Part shown: piece after piece, positions 1 through 8,143 of the stretch
Layout: each line of letters begins with the position of its first letter
Position numbering within the stretch: position 1 is the first letter of the stretch
Source of the DNA: an uncultured Ruminococcus sp.
GTDB taxonomy: Bacteria; Bacillota; Clostridia; Oscillospirales; Acutalibacteraceae
Direction: 5' to 3'
DNA: 9,599 nt
NCBI GenBank assembly: GCA_902802975.1
Contig: CADCOF010000093.1
Location: forward strand, 1 to 9,599
Translations under genes and position numbers: made by a program
Notes under the pieces: model-generated
Database searches by the model: none
The model's input: only the letters and a program-made list of their open reading frames with translations
Told to the model about the DNA's origin: nothing

Positions 1-840
1 GTTTTGTCCTATGTAAATGGGACCTTTGTACCCATGCCTATTTCTTTGGAAACCATCAATCAACTTTATAACATGAACCTGTCTGAGAATCAGATGGATG
101 CATTCATAGAGAGCCAGAAGGTGAAGATTGATGAGATCCATACGAGCGAGGATGTTGTTCTAAGCCAGGGCGGTCAGGATATTTACGAAAAGTTTTTCAA
201 GTATTTTACGATTAAGCAGTGGGGTGTCGATCCATCACAGTTAGATAAGTCTGTGATTAGCCGTATTCCATTTCGTAAAAACCGTGATACTCGTTACTTT
301 ACTGACCAATATCAAGGCAATCCTCAGGGCGGTTTTACTAAATTGTGCCAGAGGATGCTTGACCATCCGGAGATTAAGGTGTTGCTGAACACGGACTATA
401 AGGAAGTCATTGACGATATCGAACACGAGAAGTTGATCTACACGGGACCATTGGATTATTACTTTGATTACAAGCTCGGGAAGCTAAAGTGGCGTAGTAT
501 CCGGTTCATTTTTGAAACACATGACTGTGAGTCCTATCAGCCGACAGCAAGCACTCGTTGGCCAATGGATTATGAGTATACAAGAATTACCGAGTTCAAG
601 AAGATGACTGGACAGAAGAGCAATAAAACTACCATTCTGAAGGAAATCCCTTGTGATGGTGAGGAGCCGTTCTATTCATTTCCCACTGCAGAGTGGAAGG
701 CTCTTGCGCAGCAATACCGGAATTTGGCAGCAAAAGAGATAGGCGTGATCTTTCTCGGAAGGCTTGCCGAATACAAATACTACGATATGGATGATGTTGT
801 AAGGCGAGCGCTGAATGTGTTTAGAGAGACTATACAGTGA
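1..840 (+). CDS. glf: UDP-galactopyranose mutase, C-terminal part (5'-truncated by window edge)
   Basis: This flavoenzyme interconverts UDP-galactopyranose and UDP-galactofuranose in the cytoplasm and so supplies Galf for surface glycans. The frame is open from the first base (GTT TTG TCC TAT), so the TTG at position 4 is not the start. About 90 N-terminal residues, including the FAD-binding Rossmann motif, lie upstream; 279 residues are visible, against the usual 370 or so. Family marks, in visible residue numbers: YFTIKQWG near 68-75, the RIPFRKNRDTRYF block near 88-100 with its substrate-binding arginines, a PQGGFTKL segment near 108-115, an EYTRITEFK segment near 192-200, and the C-terminal FAD-contacting GRLAEYKYYDMDD at 253-265. 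GC is about 38-45% by hand count of sampled lines, higher than in the genes that follow. A 73-bp gap without a clear hairpin separates it from the glycosyltransferase. The identification is firm; Galf in the polymer is inference. Confidence 0.95.
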   Translation, partial: VLSYVNGTFVPMPISLETINQLYNMNLSENQMDAFIESQKVKIDEIHTSEDVVLSQGGQDIYEKFFKYFTIKQWGVDPSQLDKSVISRIPFRKNRDTRYFTDQYQGNPQGGFTKLCQRMLDHPEIKVLLNTDYKEVIDDIEHEKLIYTGPLDYYFDYKLGKLKWRSIRFIFETHDCESYQPTASTRWPMDYEYTRITEFKKMTGQKSNKTTILKEIPCDGEEPFYSFPTAEWKALAQQYRNLAAKEIGVIFLGRLAEYKYYDMDDVVRRALNVFRETIQ

Positions 841-913
841 GATGTTCTTCTATTTTCTGATTATTTGAATTTGGCCTGTTTGTTATGGAAATATATTTGA
901 AAGAGGTTACAAC

Positions 914-2149
914 ATGAAGAAGTTAATCATGATAACAAACTATTTCCCATATGGGTCAGATACTGGAGAAATGTATCTAAGAAACGAAATATTTGAAACA
1001 AGCCGAATATTTGATGAAGTGGTAATTCTTTCATGTAATGCTAAAAAAGGAGATTTCCTTTTTACAGATAACTTACCTCAGAATGTGCAGTATTTTGCAT
1101 TAGATGCAGGGCTTTCAAAGATTTCATCTATACCCATGATCTTTTCTAGCAATTATCTAATGGATGACCATAAGATCCTTTGTGAGCGTAAGAGCAATTC
1201 TTTTGCAAAAAACTGTTTTTTATATTACTTTCTGAATAAGACCAAATATCGAATAAACAGAATCCATAGTCTTGAACTTTTTAAATCAAGCAAAGAAGAT
1301 AATGTGATAATATATTCATATCGTTTGTTTGATTTGGCGATGATTGCAGTATTCTTAAAGAAACAGTACTATAATAATGCAATGGTTATTAGCAGAGCTC
1401 ATCGATATGATTTGTATGAAGAAAAAAACAGATTAAAATATCTGCCTTGTAGAGTATACTTAATGAACAATTTGGATATGATTTATCCGTGTTCTTTTGA
1501 TGGGGAAAAATATTTACGAAACAAATATAAAAAGTACGGAAATAAGGTGTTGTGTTCTTATTTAGGAACCAAAGACTATGGGTTTCAAGAAAAGACGGAG
1601 AATTCAACGCTACAGGTTATCAGCTGTTCAAATGTTATACCGGTAAAAAGAGTGGAAAAGATTGCAGCAGTTATGTTGGAATTGAGTAAAAGAATAGATC
1701 TTGTCTGGACTCATATTGGTGATGGTACGGACTTAGAAAAGATAAAAAGGAAATATAGTAACGAGATTTCTGATGGAATTATGATATTTGCTGGAAAACA
1801 ACAGCATGAACAGGTTATCAAACAGTATCAGCAAAAATTTTATGATTTATTTATTAACCTAAGTGAAAGCGAAGGAATTCCGCAATCAATAATGGAAGCT
1901 TTATCTTTTGGAATTCCAATTGTAGCAACTAATGTAGGTGGCAATGCTGAAATCGTTCTGGATCATTATACTGGATATTTGGTTGAAGAGAACGAAGTTA
2001 TTCAACAAATTGCTAATATAATAGAAAAGTATTCAAAAATGTCCATTAGCAGCGTCAATTTAATGAGGCGGAATTGCAGAAATAGATGGAAAGAGTGTTT
2101 TAATGCCGCGAACAATTCCATACGCTTCTTTGAGGGGATTGTTCATTAA
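914..2149 (+). CDS. Glycosyltransferase, GT4-like (GT-B fold)
   Basis: This is probably a cytoplasmic, membrane-associated enzyme that moves a sugar from a nucleotide donor to the growing lipid-linked repeat unit. It has 411 residues, normal for GT4. The N-terminal half opens with MKKLIMITNYFPYG, the first strand and acceptor-side loop of GT-B enzymes, and carries SRAHRYDLY at 160-168, similar to the SRAHGYD segment of surface-polysaccharide GT4 proteins. The C-terminal half has the donor-domain entry SCSNVIPVKRVE (237-248), THIGDG (266-271) and the E-x7-E pair E320/E328 in SEGIPQSIMEALSFGIP, followed by VATNVGGNAEIV. The start ATG has GAAAGAGG about six bases upstream. Base composition is strikingly AT-rich (14 of 60 G+C at 1201-1260). 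Wzy follows 15 bp downstream, so the two are probably co-transcribed. Donor, acceptor and linkage cannot be read from the sequence. Confidence 0.88.
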   Translation: MKKLIMITNYFPYGSDTGEMYLRNEIFETSRIFDEVVILSCNAKKGDFLFTDNLPQNVQYFALDAGLSKISSIPMIFSSNYLMDDHKILCERKSNSFAKNCFLYYFLNKTKYRINRIHSLELFKSSKEDNVIIYSYRLFDLAMIAVFLKKQYYNNAMVISRAHRYDLYEEKNRLKYLPCRVYLMNNLDMIYPCSFDGEKYLRNKYKKYGNKVLCSYLGTKDYGFQEKTENSTLQVISCSNVIPVKRVEKIAAVMLELSKRIDLVWTHIGDGTDLEKIKRKYSNEISDGIMIFAGKQQHEQVIKQYQQKFYDLFINLSESEGIPQSIMEALSFGIPIVATNVGGNAEIVLDHYTGYLVEENEVIQQIANIIEKYSKMSISSVNLMRRNCRNRWKECFNAANNSIRFFEGIVH

Positions 2150-2164
2150 AGGAAGGAAAAGCCA

Positions 2165-3517
2165 ATGATTCAAGGATATTTGATATATTTTATTGTATTG
2201 ATTGCCGGATTGTGGATAGCTAGTTTGGTTATAACTGGCGATATCTTTTCCCCAGTTAGCGTTTTTTGTCTCATGTTTTTATTTTCCTCATTCTGTGCAC
2301 TTTATAGTACAAATAAATGGAACTTTGCAATGAGCATTGATACATTTCAAGCTTTGACATATGGGGTTTTGTCTTTTTTCATCCCTTCCGTATTATTTCA
2401 TGTTGTAATGATTAAAAAAAGAGACTATTATCTTGTCGAGGATGAAAAGAGTGTTGAGGAAGATAGTTACAGTCCAGAATGCCGACTGGTTGAAGTTTCG
2501 AGTAATAAGGCATTTTTGATCGTTCTTATTTTTTTTGTATGCACTGCAGTTTATTTTTTCTTTCTGACTAGAGCAGTGGGTCGAGTTGAGTTATCCAGAA
2601 TAGCATCGGTTTATAGAAATTCAATGATATCGGGTGTAGGAAATCAGATATCATTTGTCGGTAGGTTGATGATGATAATTATCAGAGCAATTGCCAATGT
2701 TTTAGTATGTATAATAATAAATAATTTTTTTGCAACAAGAAGTTTTGGTAATCATTCATTCATCCTGTTTTTTTGTTGTTCTGCATATGTTCTTTTGACA
2801 TTATTGAGTGGTGAAAGAACAAGCGCCATAAGATTTGTAGGAGTAATGGTACTATCTTTTAGCATTTTTTGGCAAAGAAATTCATATTATAGAAGATTAG
2901 TAAATATTAAATATATTATTCTTTCTGTGCTTGGAGCATTGGTTTTACTGTACGCATTTAGCGCAATAAGATTTTTTGTTGGTAGAAGTAGTCAACTGGA
3001 TATATTTGATTATGTTTCAATGTATGCTGGCGGTCCTATATATAGTTTTGACAGATTTATTAATTCATATATACGACCAACATTTTCAGGAACAAAAACT
3101 TTTGTAGGACTATATAATAACTTTGCACGATTAGGCTTTGGTGACTTATTATCGATAAACAGGGATACAATAACGATTCAAAATCTCAATATCTATATAG
3201 GAAATGTATATACTTGTTTTTATGACTATTATTCTGATTATGGTCCAATTGGCATGGTATTATTAGTTTGTTGCTATTCATGCATTATTAATGGAATGTA
3301 TTACAGGGCTAAGTTCGCAGAAGATAGGACTCTGCTCAAGACAATAGAATACACTTTTTTTGCCACAACATTATTTTTTGTGTCTTTTACTGAACAATTT
3401 TTCACTTCATACGTTACACTTTCAACAATAGAGTCTTTGATTATTATTAAAATAGTGTATTGTTTTTTCGTATCTAGAAGTGTGGGATTTTTGAGGTATG
3501 CAATATCAAAAGACTAA
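2165..3517 (+). CDS. wzy: Oligosaccharide repeat-unit polymerase, Wzy-like membrane protein
   Basis: This is a likely Wzy, which polymerises flipped undecaprenyl-linked repeat units on the outer face of the membrane. The 450-residue protein is hydrophobic, with roughly ten or more membrane segments (for example 4-24, 30-47, 64-83, 116-135, 165-188, 198-214, 223-236, 249-268, 362-380, 395-416 and 421-436). A charged cytoplasmic-type stretch lies at 84-112. The large loop at about 270-360 ends in GNVYTCFYDYYSDYGPIGM, which matches the NVYT...DFG..G pattern I associate with oligosaccharide repeat-unit polymerases; GERTS at 216-220 and the RF/GR pair at 269-274 add arginines of the sort Wzy proteins use. 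The ATG is preceded by AAGGAAGG at correct spacing. Sequence conservation in Wzy is low, so the call rests on topology, this loop and the neighbouring wzx and glycosyltransferase. A WaaL-type ligase is less likely given that context. Confidence 0.82.
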   Translation: MIQGYLIYFIVLIAGLWIASLVITGDIFSPVSVFCLMFLFSSFCALYSTNKWNFAMSIDTFQALTYGVLSFFIPSVLFHVVMIKKRDYYLVEDEKSVEEDSYSPECRLVEVSSNKAFLIVLIFFVCTAVYFFFLTRAVGRVELSRIASVYRNSMISGVGNQISFVGRLMMIIIRAIANVLVCIIINNFFATRSFGNHSFILFFCCSAYVLLTLLSGERTSAIRFVGVMVLSFSIFWQRNSYYRRLVNIKYIILSVLGALVLLYAFSAIRFFVGRSSQLDIFDYVSMYAGGPIYSFDRFINSYIRPTFSGTKTFVGLYNNFARLGFGDLLSINRDTITIQNLNIYIGNVYTCFYDYYSDYGPIGMVLLVCCYSCIINGMYYRAKFAEDRTLLKTIEYTFFATTLFFVSFTEQFFTSYVTLSTIESLIIIKIVYCFFVSRSVGFLRYAISKD

Positions 3518-3555
3518 AGAAGACCGAAATAGAACTGGAAAAGGTTGGTAGTGAA

Positions 3556-5394
3556 ATGATAAATGAAATTGTAAAACAATATATTAAAAAAGCCAAGTTT
3601 GTTTCATTTGACATATATGACACGTTGATCGTACGTGGGTGTAAATATCCGGCTGATGTGTTTAAAATTATTGAATTATTTGGTTATGAGAATTTTGGTG
3701 GAAAAAGAGTTGCTGCAGAGAAAGAAGCTAGAAAACATGCTGAAAAAGAGGATGTAACCTTAGATGAAATTTATATGTATCTTGATTATTTTGATAATGA
3801 AATAATTAAAAAAGAAGAAATAAGGATTGAACAAATAATTTCTCAGCTTAATAAGGAAATATTTGAATTATACAATTATTGTATTTCTGAAGGCAAGAGT
3901 GTGATTATTACATCTGATATGTATTTGCCCATTCAAACTATCAAGAGGATATTGGAAGAGAATGATATTACAGACTATTCAGAATTGTTTCTATCAAGTG
4001 AAATTGGACTGCGAAAGAAAACAGGTCATTTGTTTGAATACATTATAAATACATTGAATATTCAGCCGGGAGAACTCTTTCATATTGGAGACAACCATAT
4101 TTCTGATAATATAGTTCCTATGAAAATGGGAATTATAACATATGAATATCATTCCTCGGTAAAGCATTATAATTTTTATCAATGTCAAAAATACCATACC
4201 AATGCATTGATGAAGATGAGATACGTAGGAAATGATGACCCATATTTTCAAATCGGTTATACACACCTAGGTCCTCTGTTGTATGGCTTTTCTAGTTGGC
4301 TACATAATATAATTGAAGATAACCATTCGGATAAGGTTGTATTTCTTGCACGAGATGGGCGTATTATGAAACGAGCTTATGAAGCACTTTATGGTGACAG
4401 TGACAATTACTTATATTTATATGGTTCAAGAAGAGCATTAATTGTTCCTATTCTCTGGAAAAATCCTGACATTGAGCATGTAAAAAAAATAATTCATTTT
4501 CATGATCGTATGAAAATTAGTGAGTTCTTAGAACGAATAGGATTGGACTGTGATCAGTGTCAAGAAGAACTTTATTCGGTTGGTTATTCGGGAGATAGCT
4601 TGATTGATATTTGGCAGCTAACTGCAGACGAGGTTGTAAAATCATTTTACGAGTCTATTAAGTCCAAGATAGTTAAACAGTCTAAAGAAGAATATTTACA
4701 TGCTTATAAGTATTGGACAGATAATCTTAAAGGAGCGTCTAAAATATCAATTATAGACATCGGCTGGAATGGAAACATGCAGAATGCATTAATTGATCTT
4801 TTGGAAGGTCAGGTAGAAATTGAAGGCTATTATATTGGTGTTAATCCTGATACAAAATATGATTTTAAAACGGATGGATTTCTTTTTAGCAAGACAAATG
4901 GTGCTAGTTTAAAGAATCAGATCGAGAATTTTAGTGGACTTTTTGAAAGCTTCTTTATGACAAATCACGGATCAACAAAAAGATATATAGAAAATGGTGT
5001 TGAATTGTTGCCATATGAATACTTGCTACTAGATGACAAGATCATGGACGAAGACCAAAGTATCAGAAAAATTCAAAGCGGTGCTTTGCAGTACATAGAA
5101 GATGTGAAGAATATCATTGGAAAAAATGAAGTGGCTGTATCTTCAGATGAGAGTGTTGCTAATATATTAAATCTAGGCTTGTACCCCTCATCTTTATCGT
5201 GTAATCTTTTGGGAGATTTTAGGTTTTATAACTCTGGAATGAGTTATTTAGCAAGACCTCAGAATCAGAGGTTTAGTTTAAAAGAGTTAAAACAAACAAA
5301 TTGGCGAATCGGATATTTAAAAAGGTGCTTCAACTTAAACTTGCCATATTATCTATTAGCAAAGACTATAAAACTATTGAAGAAGAAATCATAA
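3556..5394 (+). CDS. Two-part HAD-superfamily protein of polysaccharide loci (COG5610-like), function unknown
   Basis: This soluble protein of 612 residues has no visible signal peptide or membrane segment. Residues about 10-200 form a HAD hydrolase domain: motif I SFDIYDTLIVR with D19 as likely nucleophile, motif II ITSDMYLP (118-125), motif III lysine in GLRKKTGHLF (151-160), and motif IV HIGDNHISDN (176-185). The C-terminal part, about 230-612, has its own conserved-looking pieces: KVVFLARDGRIMKRAYEAL (260-278), YLYGSRRALIVP (287-298) and ISIIDIGWNGNMQNAL (397-412). This arrangement matches the 'predicted HAD-superfamily hydrolase' family COG5610, known from capsule and O-antigen loci but without an assigned reaction that I can name. 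Motif I has tyrosine (Y21) where phosphatases usually have the second aspartate. The ATG sits 11 bases after a GGAAAAGG site, 38 bp after wzy. A role in modifying the repeat unit or its precursor is inference from position only. Confidence 0.8.
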   Translation: MINEIVKQYIKKAKFVSFDIYDTLIVRGCKYPADVFKIIELFGYENFGGKRVAAEKEARKHAEKEDVTLDEIYMYLDYFDNEIIKKEEIRIEQIISQLNKEIFELYNYCISEGKSVIITSDMYLPIQTIKRILEENDITDYSELFLSSEIGLRKKTGHLFEYIINTLNIQPGELFHIGDNHISDNIVPMKMGIITYEYHSSVKHYNFYQCQKYHTNALMKMRYVGNDDPYFQIGYTHLGPLLYGFSSWLHNIIEDNHSDKVVFLARDGRIMKRAYEALYGDSDNYLYLYGSRRALIVPILWKNPDIEHVKKIIHFHDRMKISEFLERIGLDCDQCQEELYSVGYSGDSLIDIWQLTADEVVKSFYESIKSKIVKQSKEEYLHAYKYWTDNLKGASKISIIDIGWNGNMQNALIDLLEGQVEIEGYYIGVNPDTKYDFKTDGFLFSKTNGASLKNQIENFSGLFESFFMTNHGSTKRYIENGVELLPYEYLLLDDKIMDEDQSIRKIQSGALQYIEDVKNIIGKNEVAVSSDESVANILNLGLYPSSLSCNLLGDFRFYNSGMSYLARPQNQRFSLKELKQTNWRIGYLKRCFNLNLPYYLLAKTIKLLKKKS

Positions 5395-5413
5395 ACATGG
5401 ATTGGACAACGCT

Positions 5414-6868
5414 ATGAAACAGAAATCTATATCTCAGAACGCCATATTAAATATCATATATACACTAACAAATATGATCTTCCCACTATTCACATTTCCT
5501 TATGTTTCGAGAATTATTTTAGTTGATTTGATGGGAAGAATCTCATTTTATCAATCGATTTCAAGCTATGCGATAATGGTTGCTTCTGTTGGAATATCAA
5601 CTTATGGTATTCGAGCGGTTGCTCGTTGTAGGGATGACAAAGTTTTACTGACAAAAACTGTACAAGAACTCTTCATTATCAATTCAATTGGAACTGCATT
5701 TGTTATTTGCGTTATTCTGTTTTCGTTGCTATTTTTGGATAGACTGAAAGATGACGCGCTGCTTTTAATAATTAATATTCTATTGATTTTGACTGCCCCT
5801 TTAGGTATGAATTGGCTTTATTCCGGACTTGAACAGTATTCGTTTATTACAAGGAGAGCAATTGCAGTTAAAGTGCTATCGCTAATGGCGATTTTCGCTT
5901 TTGTAAAGACAAAGGATGATTACACGATATATGCGTTAATCATAGCCTTGTCATCTGTTATTACTTATGTTATCAACTTTGCGTTCTGTCAAAAATTTAT
6001 TTCTTTTAAACTAATTAAGCATAACTATAAACCACATTTTAAACCTATGCTGTTGCTGTTTTCATCTATATTAGCGATAAATATTTATACACATCTTGAT
6101 TCAGCGATGTTAGGATTTATTTGTGATGATAGGCAAGTAGGGTTATATACAATTGCAATATATGCTAAAACGGCTTTACTGACAACGGTAAATGCAATCA
6201 GTGCAGTATTGTTACCACGAGTATCTTATTATTTTTCTAATGAGAATACGGATGCATTGCATAGTTTGTTGAGAAAATCCATTTCGATTATTTCGATGAT
6301 TTCAGTCCCTCTAACAGTTTTTTTTATTCTCAAAGCAAAGGATTGTGTTTTAATTCTTGGCGGGGAAGATTATATTGATTCTGTACCTTGTATGCAAGTT
6401 ATTATGCCGGTTCTGCTAATATCTGGTTTTTCAAATATTACTGGCAATCAGATTCTTATTCCTCAAGGAAAAGATAGTTGTTTTATGAAAGCAGTTGTTA
6501 GTGGAGCTTTTGCAGATATTATTCTCAATTCGCTGTTAATGCCGCATTATGGTTGCCTAGGAGCAGCAACTGCTACATTAATCGCTGAGATGATTCAGAT
6601 GATGATACAGTTACATTTCGCTAAAGGATTCGTTATTCCAAATGTTAGCCTAAAAAAAACTTTCATCATTTTTTTCTCGACATGCGAATCTGCACTGGTA
6701 ATGTGTGGTATTGAAAGAGTATTGGTATTAAAAAATTTTTGGATTGAGTTTATTGTATGTGCTATGTCTTTTTTTATTATATACATGATTTCTTTACTAG
6801 TATTTAAAGAAGAATACTTATTAACATATGTTCATAGTTTTCAAAGAAAAGTATTTACAAGAAGGTAA
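5414..6868 (+). CDS. wzx: Oligosaccharide flippase, Wzx-type (MOP superfamily)
   Basis: This is a likely Wzx, which moves lipid-linked repeat units from the inner to the outer leaflet of the membrane. From the ATG at 5414 it has 484 residues, a usual Wzx length. It opens with MKQKSISQNAILNIIYTLTN followed by FPLFTFPYVSRII, the typical first helix and loop of polysaccharide-biosynthesis MOP proteins. About 12-14 hydrophobic segments run through the chain, with a charged C-terminus (FQRKVFTRR). TTG at 5402 is in frame and would add MDNA, but neither start has a strong Shine-Dalgarno site; the only nearby purines are GAAGAAGAAA at about 5380-5389 and GGATTGGA at 5399-5406. ATG 5414 is preferred because the family usually begins at this residue pattern. 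The ATG at 5397 is out of frame. The gene is AT-rich (12 of 60 G+C at 6781-6840) and follows the HAD-type gene by only 19 bp, consistent with one transcript. Confidence 0.9.
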   Translation: MKQKSISQNAILNIIYTLTNMIFPLFTFPYVSRIILVDLMGRISFYQSISSYAIMVASVGISTYGIRAVARCRDDKVLLTKTVQELFIINSIGTAFVICVILFSLLFLDRLKDDALLLIINILLILTAPLGMNWLYSGLEQYSFITRRAIAVKVLSLMAIFAFVKTKDDYTIYALIIALSSVITYVINFAFCQKFISFKLIKHNYKPHFKPMLLLFSSILAINIYTHLDSAMLGFICDDRQVGLYTIAIYAKTALLTTVNAISAVLLPRVSYYFSNENTDALHSLLRKSISIISMISVPLTVFFILKAKDCVLILGGEDYIDSVPCMQVIMPVLLISGFSNITGNQILIPQGKDSCFMKAVVSGAFADIILNSLLMPHYGCLGAATATLIAEMIQMMIQLHFAKGFVIPNVSLKKTFIIFFSTCESALVMCGIERVLVLKNFWIEFIVCAMSFFIIYMISLLVFKEEYLLTYVHSFQRKVFTRR

Positions 6869-6907
6869 AGCATCACTATTAGACGTGAATATTCCTATAA
6901 AGATTGA

Positions 6908-7057
6908 AATAAAAGATATCACAACACGGTCTTTTATGCAACCAGTGTTATGCTGATAGATGAAATGGCAAAAGATTCAAATCTAGGTCTGCCAATCGAA
7001 TGGTTTGGGCAGTGGAAGCAAATAGAAATAACCGAGGAGAAAAGGAATGACTACTAA
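6908..7057 (+). pseudogene. Coding-like 3' remnant of an unidentified gene, overlapping the epimerase start
   Basis: Between wzx and the epimerase there is no intact gene. One frame is open from just after a TGA at 6905-6907 to a TAA at 7055-7057 and reads like real protein: it contains FYATSVMLIDEMAKDSN and then LGLPIEWFGQWKQIEITEE. It ends 11 bases inside the epimerase gene (AATGACTACTAA), and the epimerase ribosome binding site lies inside it, the usual arrangement of translationally coupled genes. The only internal ATG (6950) has no Shine-Dalgarno site and would give 35 residues, so a 3' end left behind is more likely than a small gene. A second short coding-like stretch (SLLDVNIPIKIEIKDITT, from about 6873) lies just upstream in another frame and may belong to the same broken gene. 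I do not recognise the family. G+C is 26 of 60 at 6961-7020, like the epimerase side rather than wzx. Confidence 0.5.
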
Positions 7058-8120
7058 AACCAAAATTGATCTCAACAACAAAACCATCCTCGTAACCGGT
7101 TCTCCCGGCTTCATAGGTGCGCACTTGGTTCTCCGCCTCCTGCGCGACTTATCTGGAGGAACGGTTGTTAGTCTTGATAACATGAACAATTATTATGATC
7201 CCGCTCTGAAGGAATACCGTTTATCCTTGATAAAAGCAGCAACTGAGCAGTCTCAGGTCGATCATGTGTTCATCAAAGGATCCATCAGTGACAAGGCACT
7301 TATGGACGAGCTATTCCAGACCTATCACTTCGACGTTGTTGTCAATTTAGCAGCCCAAGCAGGCGTGCGGTATTCTATAGACCATCCTGATGTTTATATC
7401 GAAAGTAATCTGATTGGTTTTTACAATATCCTTGAAGCCTGCCGTCACAATCCTGTGGATCATCTGGTGTATGCTTCCAGCTCGTCAGTCTATGGAGGAA
7501 ACAAGAAGATTCCCTTCAGTGCGGAGGATAAAGTGGACAATCCAGTTTCTCTTTATGCAGCGACTAAAAAGTCCAACGAGCTTCTTGCTTACGCCTATAG
7601 CAAACTCTACAACATACCCTCCACGGGCCTCCGGTTCTTCACGGTCTACGGTCCCGCTGGTCGCCCGGATATGTTTTATTACTCATCGACCAAGCGTCTT
7701 GCTGCCGGACAGAAGATCCAGATATTCAACTACGGTGACATGAAGCGGGATTTTACCTATGTTGATGATATTGTGGAGGGTGTTTTCCGAGTAATGCAAG
7801 GAGCGCCAAAGAAGAGCTCCGGGCCAGATGGTCTGCCAAATCCACCGTATGCTGTCTATAATATCGGTGGCGGACAGCCGGAGAATTTGCTGGATTACAT
7901 AAGCATATTGCAGGAGGAATTGGTTGCAGCAGGTGTTTTGCCCCCAAATTACGACTTTGAATCGCACCGAGAATTGGTGGGAATGCAACCGGGAGATGTG
8001 CCTTTGACCTATGCGGATAGTACTGATTTAGAGCGAGATTATGGTTTTACTCCCCAAATTGGTATTCGAGAAGGATTGAGAAATTTTGCCAAGTGGTATA
8101 AGGAATATTATCAATCCTAA
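7047..8120 (+). CDS. UDP-glucuronate 4-epimerase (extended SDR)
   Basis: This NAD-dependent cytoplasmic enzyme interconverts UDP-glucuronate and UDP-galacturonate. It is 357 residues long, usual for the family. The nucleotide-binding motif is TGSPGFIG at 17-24 (a serine-proline form of TGxxGxxG). [16 protein letters not shown] (44-59) is the signature that separates glucuronate epimerases of the CapI/LpsL group from Gal[31 protein letters not shown] (142-151, catalytic serine region) and Y170-x3-K174 in [10 protein letters not shown] complete the active site. [19 protein letters not shown] (227-245) and [12 protein letters not shown] (313-324) are further family blocks. The ATG has AGGAGA (7035-7040) at ideal spacing. 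Ugd follows 23 bp downstream and makes its substrate, so the pair forms a UDP-GalA route. GC is near 45%, unlike the AT-rich block before it. GalE or UDP-GlcNAc epimerase is possible but less fitting. Confidence 0.92.
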   Translation: MTTKTKIDLNNKTILVTGSPGFIGAHLVLRLLRDLSGGTVVSLDNMNNYYDPALKEYRLSLIKAATEQSQVDHVFIKGSISDKALMDELFQTYHFDVVVNLAAQAGVRYSIDHPDVYIESNLIGFYNILEACRHNPVDHLVYASSSSVYGGNKKIPFSAEDKVDNPVSLYAATKKSNELLAYAYSKLYNIPSTGLRFFTVYGPAGRPDMFYYSSTKRLAAGQKIQIFNYGDMKRDFTYVDDIVEGVFRVMQGAPKKSSGPDGLPNPPYAVYNIGGGQPENLLDYISILQEELVAAGVLPPNYDFESHRELVGMQPGDVPLTYADSTDLERDYGFTPQIGIREGLRNFAKWYKEYYQS

Positions 8121-8143
8121 TAGATGAACGAGAGGAAAATAGT

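Noticed and set aside
4..6. TTG at position 4 as the start of glf.
   Set aside because: The frame is open to the window edge and the first visible residues align with the middle of the protein, so the true start is upstream.
864..897. Possible promoter before the glycosyltransferase (TTGAAT at 865-870 with AT-rich sequence near 889-897).
   Set aside because: No -10 box with good match lies at proper spacing, and the AT-rich background makes weak matches common.
5402..5413. TTG at 5402 as the flippase start.
   Set aside because: It is in frame, but ATG 5414 matches the usual Wzx N-terminus and neither start has a strong ribosome binding site to favour TTG.
6828..6956. A 42-codon frame starting at ATG 6828 inside the end of wzx.
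   Set aside because: Its first third is only wzx read in another frame and it has no Shine-Dalgarno site. The portion after 6870 is mentioned under the gene remnant instead.
7414..7743. A 109-codon + strand frame within the epimerase gene.
   Set aside because: It is fully inside a gene with all family motifs, has no ribosome binding site, and its composition is that of a frame shadow.
7683..7988. Minus-strand open frames opposite the epimerase, and similar ones opposite ugd (8243-8545, 8594-8887), glf, the glycosyltransferase, the HAD-type gene and wzx.
   Set aside because: All lie opposite well-identified genes, lack start signals and show no recognisable protein pattern.
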